Shown here: positions 57,992-64,000 of the stretch, piece after piece
Numbering within the stretch: position 1 is the first letter of the stretch
Layout: every line of letters starts with the position of its first letter
From: Gordonia paraffinivorans NBRC 108238
Lineage (GTDB): Bacteria > Actinomycetota > Actinomycetes > Mycobacteriales > Mycobacteriaceae
Length of the DNA stretch: 64,000 bases
NCBI RefSeq assembly: GCF_000344155.1
Contig: NZ_BAOQ01000021.1
Location: forward strand, 46,097 to 110,096
Reading direction: 5' to 3'
Translations under genes and position numbers: made by a program
The notes under the pieces: model-generated
Told to the model about the DNA's origin: nothing
Seen by the model: the letters and a program-made list of their open reading frames with translations, nothing else
The model's database searches: none

Positions 57992-58342
57992 TCACCGGTG
58001 TCCGCTTCGTCGACGGCGGGACCATAGGTAGAGGACTCCGGCCAGGGCTCCCATCGCGAGCGTCGCCGCGGCCGGGTCGTACTCGTCGTTCGCGTCGAGC
58101 GCAGCCCACGCGACGTTGTACGAGGCGTGACCCAGCACCGCGAGGACCGTCGCAGATGCTCTGTGAATGGTCAACTGCACCAGTGCAACTCGGAACACGA
58201 CGGTGAACGCCAGCTGCCACAGCAGTTCCGTGGCGGGATAGCCGCCCTGCATGTACGGGATCAGGTCCCACAGGGCCCAGACGGTGCCGACGACGACGCC
58301 GGTTGTGACCGCACTGTGCCGCCTCAGCAGGAAGGGCATCAA
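57992..58342 (-). pseudogene. 5'-truncated CPBP-family intramembrane protease
   Basis: The 116-residue frame starts inside a membrane domain typical of CPBP (CAAX/bacteriocin-processing) proteins: MPFLLRRHSAVTTGVVVGTVW, WALWDLIPYMQGG and LGHASYNVAW. Reading upstream in the same frame gives RETARWTGWTGVL, a remnant of the glutamate/arginine catalytic motif (EExxxR), with a TAG stop two codons before it. The His usually found in WALWH is Asp here. Loss of the first half and of catalytic residues suggests a decayed gene; a small non-catalytic membrane protein is the alternative. Confidence 0.6.
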
Positions 58343-58554
58343 GACACCGGTCCAACCCGTCCACCGGGCTGTCTCGCGAGACTAACGTTCGTGGCGCCTC
58401 TGATGGTGAAGCCGGATCAGGTCGCGTTGCCAGGCGTCGGCTGTGTCGGGATCGGGGCGATGTCCGCGCGCCTCGTACACACAGGCGTATGCGGAGCAGG
58501 TCACACATGGGGCGGCCACGATTCACAAGTGGGATTCGTGGGTATATCCGCAGC

Positions 58555-58719
58555 ATGACAGAGAAGCAGCAGACGGACCCGGAGACCAAAGAAGTCGACA
58601 CCTCGCCCAAGGGCGCCGAACCCGACGTGCAGTCGGATCCGGCCTACGGCGAGGAGTCCGGCGACTGGACCGGCGAGGGCGGTGCCACCGACGAGGGTCC
58701 CGCCACGGACCCCGAGTAG
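58555..58719 (+). CDS. Small acidic hypothetical protein
   Basis: A 54-residue, very acidic, probably unfolded protein (TEKQQTDPETKEVDTSPKG, then EESGDWTGEGGATDEG). TATATCC lies about 10 bp before the ATG and there is no clear ribosome-binding site, so the transcript may be leaderless. I know no function. It is bounded by the CPBP remnant and a convergent MpaB-type gene. Confidence 0.6.
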   Translation: MTEKQQTDPETKEVDTSPKGAEPDVQSDPAYGEESGDWTGEGGATDEGPATDPE

Positions 58720-58791
58720 TACGCCGCCGGCGCATTCCCGATGCCGTCGGCCGGCGGGGTTCTGAATCCCGCCGGTCGACGGCGCGTGTCG

Positions 58792-60117
58792 TCAGTGGGC
58801 GTACTCGCGCGAATCCGTTGTGTATTCCGGTATTCCGTAGTCGTCGAGGCGTCGGCGGACGAGGTCGGTGACATACCGGTCGGCGAATCCGTCTAGCACC
58901 GGGAGTTTGCCGGCGATGCGGACGGCGGCGAACCGGCTGGTCAGGAACGGCGCGGTCGCCGCCGCGCGGGCCACGTCGAGTGGTGAGAGGTGGACACCCA
59001 TGTCGGCTGCCCGTCTCAGATCGCCTTCGCAGAACGCGGCGGCGAAGGCCAGTTTGCTGTAGCTCTTCTCGACGGCGTCGGCAGCCTTGTCGTACGCGCT
59101 GTCGGAGGGGCGCAGGTAGGCGTCCATCGTCGATGTGACCAGCTTCCGGCAACTGTCGTCGAAGCCGTACTTGAGCGTCGCTGCGCGTGCGTTGAACAGG
59201 TCGACGATGTCCTGGGCGGTTCCGGGCAGGAGTTCTTCCGGGAGCCCGAGCATGTGGGCGCGGTAGCGGTGGAACTCGACCATCGCGCGTTCGTCGTAGG
59301 GGAGTTCGCGGCCGGCGCGGACCGCCTTCTCGGATTTCTGGTACGGGCCGATCATCCCGGCGGGGAACTGGTCGATCTGGGGGACCGGCAACCCGTAGAC
59401 GGCGGTGTCCCATGTGCGGCGACGGCTGTTGCCGCGGCTGCGCTGCAGGGCGTTGTACCGCACCATCGAGTGCATGAGCCGCACCATGACGGTGGCCTCG
59501 AACCCGGGACTGAACCGGTCCAGGCCGCCGGGCAGGGCCGTCACCGCGAAGTAGGCGGTGGTCTCGTTGACGCGCCGCGCCGCTCGAGTCCCCGACAGCG
59601 CCCCGGTCAGGGTCATCGGAAGCGCAGCATAGCTGTTGGTGAATGTGGCGAGGAATGCTCCCCGGGTCATGAAGGGGGAGACCAGCGCGGCATACGTCCG
59701 GGAGTACGCCGCACCGTCCTCGATCATGTCGTAGTCGATCCAGTCCGGCTTCTGCTGCATCAGCTCGATGAGTTCGCCGATCTCCGACGGCGCCTCGGGG
59801 ACGTTGTCCGCACCCTCGCGACAGACACGACGAACCAGGTCGATGAGTTCGGAGACCGGATATCGCGATGACAGCGCTGCGACGCGATCGGCCGGCACGT
59901 CGGCCAGGAACGTGGCCGTGTGGACCAGCTCCATGAGGCGTGGGTTGTCCAGATACTTCGCGCGGTCACCCAGGCGACTCGGTAGCGCCGACCTGTCATC
60001 GGGGTCGGTGGTGAAGCGTTCCGGCGTCGCCTCGAAGTCGAAGTCGCCGTACAACTCGGGCAATTCCTCGGCCTGTCGTGCGACCCGCGCCGCCAGTTCT
60101 GGGTAGTAGTGCGCCAT
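58792..60117 (-). CDS. MpaB/DUF2236-type oxygenase-like protein
   Basis: A 441-residue member of DUF2236, the second in this window. The hallmark is ATVMVRLMHSMVRYNALQ around residues 208-225, aligned with the Arg/His heme-region motif; LPMTLTGALSGTRAARRVNET and VYGLPVPQIDQFPAG are further conserved parts. No signal peptide is visible, so it is cytosolic. Identity to the 52.2-kb protein is low, indicating different subfamilies. A 20-bp inverted repeat precedes the start. The substrate is unknown. Confidence 0.75.
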   Translation of the reverse strand: MAHYYPELAARVARQAEELPELYGDFDFEATPERFTTDPDDRSALPSRLGDRAKYLDNPRLMELVHTATFLADVPADRVAALSSRYPVSELIDLVRRVCREGADNVPEAPSEIGELIELMQQKPDWIDYDMIEDGAAYSRTYAALVSPFMTRGAFLATFTNSYAALPMTLTGALSGTRAARRVNETTAYFAVTALPGGLDRFSPGFEATVMVRLMHSMVRYNALQRSRGNSRRRTWDTAVYGLPVPQIDQFPAGMIGPYQKSEKAVRAGRELPYDERAMVEFHRYRAHMLGLPEELLPGTAQDIVDLFNARAATLKYGFDDSCRKLVTSTMDAYLRPSDSAYDKAADAVEKSYSKLAFAAAFCEGDLRRAADMGVHLSPLDVARAAATAPFLTSRFAAVRIAGKLPVLDGFADRYVTDLVRRRLDDYGIPEYTTDSREYAH

Positions 60118-60144
60118 CCCGACCTCTCAGCTGACTTGTGTCAC

Positions 60145-60164
60145 CTGGTCAACCATTTGACCAG
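60145..60164. promoter_or_regulatory. Inverted repeat upstream of the second MpaB-type gene
   Basis: CTGGTCAA-CCAT-TTGACCAG is a perfect 8-bp inverted repeat, starting 28 bp before the start codon on the minus strand. The TGGTC/GACCA halves resemble GntR/FadR-type operators; no such regulator gene is beside it. Confidence 0.6.
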
Positions 60165-60363
60165 ATCGTCACGCGACACATGGATGCTTTCGAGACAATT
60201 GGGCACGTTTGTCTCAGGTGGATTGCTTAGGGCTCGGTTCGGCACGAGGTCGCCTGCTCGACACAACAGATCGGCGATCTGCCGGCCGGCGGTGCTCGAA
60301 GGCATCGACTCCGGGTGGGTCAGTCGAGCCGAGGGACTCGAGCACGTCCTCGGTCGGCGGCCG

Positions 60364-61638
60364 TCAGTCGGTGGTCACGGCCCCGATGTCGCCGCGAACC
60401 ATGCGGGCGAGGGTTTCGGCCAGCATCTCGACGCCCGCGACGAGGTCGTCATCACGGGTGAATTCCCGTTCGTTGTGCGAGATCCCGTCGACGCTGGGAA
60501 CGAACAGCATGACCGTCGGCACGATGTCCTTGAGATTGACCGAGTCGTGTCCGGCCATGGTCAGCATCCGTCGGTGCGAGAGGCCGAGATCGCGGGCGAC
60601 CTGCTCGGCGAGCTCGATCCCTTCCGTCTGGTAACTCGTCGACAGACGCGGCGCCGAGGAGTCGATCGAGACGTGGACCTCTCCGTCGGAATCGATGCGG
60701 GCGATCGCCGCGCACAATTCGTCGTGAGCCTTCTCGAGCGTGTCGGGATCCGAGGACCTGACGTCGACGGCCATGGTGACCTTGGCCGGCACGACGCCGG
60801 CGACCTTGGGTTCGACGTCGAACTGGGCGACGGAACCCAGCACGAGTTCAGCGGGGAACATCGAAGTCAGTTCACGAACCGCCAGGACCACCCGAGCGGC
60901 GCCCACCAGTGCGTCGTGGCGGTGCGCCATGTGGGTGGCGCCGGTGTGGGCCTGCTCGCCGTGGACGCTGATCGTGTACTTGCGTGCGGTCCAGTTGGCG
61001 GTGACGATGCCGATCGTGGTGTTCTCCCGTTCGAGCACCGGTCCCTGCTCGATATGGATCTCCGCGTAGGAGACCGCCGTCGGCGGCTCGTCATCGCCGT
61101 GGAATCCGATCGCCGACAGGGCATCTCGGACGGTGATCCCGGCATGGTCGGTGAGCTCGAGGGTGGCGTCTGCATCGAACTTCCCGATATAGACGCCGCT
61201 TCCCATGAGGCTGGGGGTGAACCGGGCGCCCTCTTCGTTGAACCAGTTCACCGCGGCGACGTTGTAACGCGGGGCCAACGATCCGTCGTCGACGCGGTCG
61301 GCAACCCGCTGAGCGGCGTGGGCGCCGGCAAGGACGCCGTAGGCGCCGTCGAACCTGCCGGCCGAAGGCTGGCTGTCGAGGTGTGATCCGACGAGGACGT
61401 ACGGGGCTCCCGGAACGAACTCTTTGAGTCCGTACATGTTTCCGACGGCGTCGACCTTGGTCGTGAAGCCGTGACGATCGAACCAGTCGACAAGGAAACG
61501 TCGCGTCTGCCCGTCCTCTGCGGTTGCGGCCTGTCGTTCGACGCCGCCCGCTGCAGTGGCGCCGAAGGTGGACATCGTCGTGAAGTCGGCCAGGAAGTCG
61601 AGGGCCTCGGCAACTGTCTCGGCGGAATGATCAGCCAT
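60364..61638 (-). CDS. M20-family Zn-dependent amidohydrolase (carbamoylase/allantoate type)
   Basis: A 424-residue hydrolase of the hydantoinase/carbamoylase branch of peptidase family M20. Metal ligands are visible in VGSHLDSQPSAGRFDGAYG, NWFNEEGARF, IHIEQGPVLE and, near the C-terminus, DGISHNEREF. NWTARKYTISVHGEQAHTG is the dimerisation-domain contact. These enzymes hydrolyse N-carbamoyl amino acids, N-carbamoyl-beta-alanine or allantoate, releasing ammonia. Which one cannot be read. SD GAAAGAAGAG precedes the ATG. An AraC regulator is divergent, so it probably governs it. Confidence 0.88.
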   Translation of the reverse strand: MADHSAETVAEALDFLADFTTMSTFGATAAGGVERQAATAEDGQTRRFLVDWFDRHGFTTKVDAVGNMYGLKEFVPGAPYVLVGSHLDSQPSAGRFDGAYGVLAGAHAAQRVADRVDDGSLAPRYNVAAVNWFNEEGARFTPSLMGSGVYIGKFDADATLELTDHAGITVRDALSAIGFHGDDEPPTAVSYAEIHIEQGPVLERENTTIGIVTANWTARKYTISVHGEQAHTGATHMAHRHDALVGAARVVLAVRELTSMFPAELVLGSVAQFDVEPKVAGVVPAKVTMAVDVRSSDPDTLEKAHDELCAAIARIDSDGEVHVSIDSSAPRLSTSYQTEGIELAEQVARDLGLSHRRMLTMAGHDSVNLKDIVPTVMLFVPSVDGISHNEREFTRDDDLVAGVEMLAETLARMVRGDIGAVTTD

Positions 61639-62187
61639 TGATCTCTTCTTTCGGGTATCCATGTCGACGGGTCGGGTATGAGCGGTCGGTGCCGGGACGC
61701 CGGCTCGGTGTCGTGGCCGGGTGGTGCGGCTTCTCCCGGTCGCCACGTGGGTGTTCCTTCCACGCACACAGGGGTTTTCGGCGACACGGGCGGCGATCGG
61801 GGTGGGTCCGTCGGGCGCTCGTGATCCGCTCACAGCAGCCTGACGCCGAACCATTTCTGGCTCGTCACCGCCGACGTAACAGGGCGTAAAGCGAGCCCGA
61901 CGGCCCGTGCAGACGGACCATTTGTGGTCATGACGGTCAGAGCCAAGGGCTTGTGCACCCGTCAGGAGTTCAGCTGCGCGAATTCGCAAACGTCGCGTCC
62001 GCTGGTCGCCGGCGGGATCGCAACATGAATGATCCGACGGGTCTGTAATGTATGTCGACGACTGTCGGTCGAAGTAACCAAGCAGAGTCGGCGATTCCGA
62101 GTGGGGAGAAGTACTGACAATCCCTGCCCGGAACGATCGGGCGCGGGGCGTCGTGTGACGGCCATGATCGTGGACGAAAGGAGAGCC
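61639..62187. other. Divergent control region, 549 bp
   Basis: No supported gene lies between the amidohydrolase and the AraC regulator. Seen are the palindrome GCGAATTCGC (around 61980) and the two promoters expected for divergent transcription, neither of which is clear enough to place. The frame of the regulator is open back to 62029 but lacks conserved sequence. Confidence 0.45.
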
Positions 62188-63051
62188 ATGATCGGCACAC
62201 TCAACGCGCTCGTCGACCTCGTCGACCAGAACACCAGCGAGCCCGTAGACCTGCCCGGCTTCGCCCGGACCCACGGGACGACGGAGTACCATCTGCGACG
62301 GATGTTCGCCTCGCTGGCCGGAATTCCGTTCTCGGAGTACGTGCGGCGTCGTCGCATGACCCTTGCCGCGACGGATCTCGTGAGCAGCGACATAGGCCTG
62401 CTCGACCTCGCGGTGCGTTACGGCTACTCGTCGGTCGAGGCATTCGGTCGAGCCTTCCGGTCGGTTCACGGCGCCTCACCGTCGGATGTGCGGACGCATG
62501 GCGGTCCTTTCGCAACACAAGCCGTACTCAGGTTCCGCCTGACCGTCGAAGGGAGTCGTCCCATGGACGTCACGATCACCGAACGACCCGCATTCGTGCT
62601 GGCCGGACATGCGGCACGGGTGCCGCTCATCTACGCAGGGGTCAACCCGCACATCCAGCGGCACATCGCCTCGATAGCGCCCGAGGAGCACGCACGACTC
62701 AAATCCCTCAACGACACCGACCCCGCAGGCATCCTGGCCATCACCGACGGAAGCGAGCCGGACGCGCCGGAGGGCACACCGATCACATATGTGCACGGTG
62801 TGGCGCTGCAGCACGATTCGACGGTGCCGGAGGATCTGTCCAGTCTTGCGGTACCCGCCGGCCCCTGGGCCACATTCCGGTCGTCCGGTCCGTTTCCGCA
62901 GGCGCTGCAGGAGACCTGGGCGGCGACGGCCACCGAGTGGTTCCCGTCCAATCCGTGGCGTCTGCGGCCCGGGCCGACATTCGTCCGCTACTTGGAACTG
63001 ACCGAGTCGCACGCCGACGCGGAGATCTGGATGCCGGTCGAGCGGGCCTAG
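62188..63051 (+). CDS. AraC-family regulator with GyrI-like effector domain
   Basis: A 287-residue regulator. The N-terminal AraC HTH pair reads THGTTEYHLRRMFASLAGIPFSEYVRRRR and LLDLAVRYGYSSVEAFGRAFRSVHG; the rest is a GyrI-like small-molecule-binding domain (VTITERPAFVLAGHAARVP, PAGPWATFRSSGPFPQALQ, ending YLELTESHADAEIWMPVE). AAAGGAGA fixes the start at ATG 62188 rather than 62164. The IS630 element begins at its stop codon. It is divergent from the M20 amidohydrolase, a likely target. Confidence 0.88.
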   Translation: MIGTLNALVDLVDQNTSEPVDLPGFARTHGTTEYHLRRMFASLAGIPFSEYVRRRRMTLAATDLVSSDIGLLDLAVRYGYSSVEAFGRAFRSVHGASPSDVRTHGGPFATQAVLRFRLTVEGSRPMDVTITERPAFVLAGHAARVPLIYAGVNPHIQRHIASIAPEEHARLKSLNDTDPAGILAITDGSEPDAPEGTPITYVHGVALQHDSTVPEDLSSLAVPAGPWATFRSSGPFPQALQETWAATATEWFPSNPWRLRPGPTFVRYLELTESHADAEIWMPVERA

Positions 63052-64000
63052 TGTCCTGAGTCATTAATTGTCATTCGGTTGATAGACTGGGGAATGGCAA
63101 CCCGGGGTCCGCGAGCAGTGGATATTGTTCTGACCGATGACGAGCGCCGTGAGCTCGAAGGGTGGGCGCGTCGGCGAACGACGGCCTCGGGTTTGGCGAT
63201 GCGATCACGAATCGTTCTCGCTGCCGCTGATGGCGAGTCGAATACCGAAGTGGCACAACGACTCGGCCTCAACCGAGGTACCGTGCGGCGATGGCGAGGC
63301 CGGTTCGTCGAGCACCGCTGCGAGGGGTTGCGCGACGAACCCCGGCCCGGGCGACCTCGAACCGTCGGCGACGAGCAGATCAAAGACCTGATCACCGCAA
63401 CTCTCGAGACCACTCCGAAGAATGCGACACACTGGTCGACTCGGTCGATGGCTGAGCATCTCGGCATGTCGCAGTCAACTGTTTCGCGTGTATGGAGAGC
63501 GTTCGGATTGGCTCCACACAAACAGGATTCGTGGAAGCTGTCGAAAGATCCCCTGTTCACCGAGAAGGTACGCGACGTCGTCGGGCTCTACATGAACCCA
63601 CCCGAACGTGCCCTGGTGCTCTGCGTTGACGAGAAGACCCAGATCCAAGCGCTCGATCGCACCCAGCCGATCTTTCCCATGCTCCCGGGCACCCCGCAAC
63701 GGGCCAGCCACGACTACGTGCGCAACGGCACCTCCAGCCTGTACGCGGCGTTGGACATCGCGTCGGGCAAAGTCATCGGTTCGCTTCACTCACGGCATCG
63801 CGCAACGGAATTCATCGGATTCCTCCGCAAGATCGACGCCGAAGTACCCGACGAGCTCGACGTCCACCTGGTCATGGACAACGCCTCCACCCACAAGACG
63901 CCCGCGGTCAAACGATGGCTGACCGCGCACCCGCGGTTTGTTGTCCACTTCACCCCCACCAGCTCATCCTGGATGAACCTCGTCGAACGCTGGTTCGGTC
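63049..64000 (+). mobile_element. IS630-family insertion sequence, left part (runs off window)
   Basis: The left end appears to be at the TA of the AraC stop codon (63049-63050), consistent with IS630 elements, which insert at and duplicate TA. The sequence GTGTCCTGAGTCATTAATTG from 63051 is the putative terminal repeat and is less GC-rich than the host. The transposase starts 43 bp inside. The right end is outside the window. Confidence 0.75.
63094..64000 (+). CDS. IS630-family DDE transposase, partial
   Basis: 302 residues are present before the window ends; few are missing. The N-terminal half has two helix-turn-helix units, NTEVAQRLGLNRGTVRRWRGRF and RSMAEHLGMSQSTVSRVWRAFG. The DDE core shows the first Asp in LVLCVDEKTQIQALDRTQP, the second in HLVMDNASTHK and the Glu in SSWMNLVERWFG. 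All three are intact, so the element may be active. Codon choice is a little less GC-biased than in the neighbouring genes. Confidence 0.93.
   Translation, partial: MATRGPRAVDIVLTDDERRELEGWARRRTTASGLAMRSRIVLAAADGESNTEVAQRLGLNRGTVRRWRGRFVEHRCEGLRDEPRPGRPRTVGDEQIKDLITATLETTPKNATHWSTRSMAEHLGMSQSTVSRVWRAFGLAPHKQDSWKLSKDPLFTEKVRDVVGLYMNPPERALVLCVDEKTQIQALDRTQPIFPMLPGTPQRASHDYVRNGTSSLYAALDIASGKVIGSLHSRHRATEFIGFLRKIDAEVPDELDVHLVMDNASTHKTPAVKRWLTAHPRFVVHFTPTSSSWMNLVERWFG

Noticed and set aside
60141..60305. 54-codon frame on the minus strand ending just before the second MpaB-type gene
   Set aside because: Contains the operator-like inverted repeat and lacks a ribosome-binding site; likely chance.

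Overview
The window is a high-GC, gene-dense stretch of chromosome from a mycolic-acid actinobacterium. The order blaI, small RNA, thioesterase, ureABC-F-G-D, ndh is the order I know from Mycobacterium tuberculosis (Rv1846c to Rv1854c). furA-katG, recC-recB-recD, htpG and a deazaflavin (F420)-type oxidoreductase also fit that group. The overall flavour suggests Gordonia or a close relative; the genus is inference. No rRNA, tRNA, CRISPR array or prophage was seen. The right edge lies inside an IS630-family insertion sequence.

Layout. 1-8.5 kb: blaI fragment, an iron-box promoter with a short hairpin-terminated transcript (a strong candidate for the IdeR-controlled small RNA MrsI), a hotdog thioesterase, a citrate-lyase-like protein, the urease operon without ureE, and convergent ndh. 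8.7-19 kb: acetyltransferase, thioesterase, and a translationally coupled recC-recB-recD operon whose RecD carries a seven-copy octapeptide repeat. 19-33 kb: PIG-L deacetylase, htpG, a BadF-type kinase, crotonase, an AraC-DinB fusion regulator with a DHFR-like protein, an ABC exporter, a two-component system and a bile-acid/arsenite-type permease. 32.6-35.8 kb: upp, URC4 and URC1, the core of the poorly studied URC route of uracil breakdown. 36-38.8 kb: katG and furA. 39-48.7 kb: mixed housekeeping and hypothetical genes, a glutamate synthase-like protein and gdhA. 49.3-61.6 kb: accessory metabolism under local regulators, with HxlR/thiolase, TetR/MpaB oxygenase/SRPBCC-DUF5995, TetR/enoyl-CoA isomerase, a lipoprotein hydrolase, rifampin ADP-ribosyltransferase behind a rifamycin-associated element, a second MpaB-type protein and an M20 amidohydrolase. 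62.2-64 kb: an AraC regulator whose last codon abuts the IS630 element.

How parts may work together. Nitrogen salvage recurs: URC uracil catabolism is expected to release urea, urease splits urea to ammonia, GdhA and a glutamate synthase-like enzyme handle ammonia and glutamate, and an M20 carbamoyl-amidase-like enzyme is nearby. Iron and oxidative stress form a second theme (MrsI with its IdeR box, FurA-KatG). Several small operons pair a regulator with one or two lipid or xenobiotic enzymes, and palindromes lie at the expected operator positions.

The most noteworthy items are the MrsI-like RNA, the URC1-URC4-upp operon, the TetR-MpaB-SRPBCC/DUF5995 operon, the element upstream of arr, the RecD repeat, and an IS insertion that supplies part of a stop codon. 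All functional calls come from reading the sequence and recalled family features; no database search was run.
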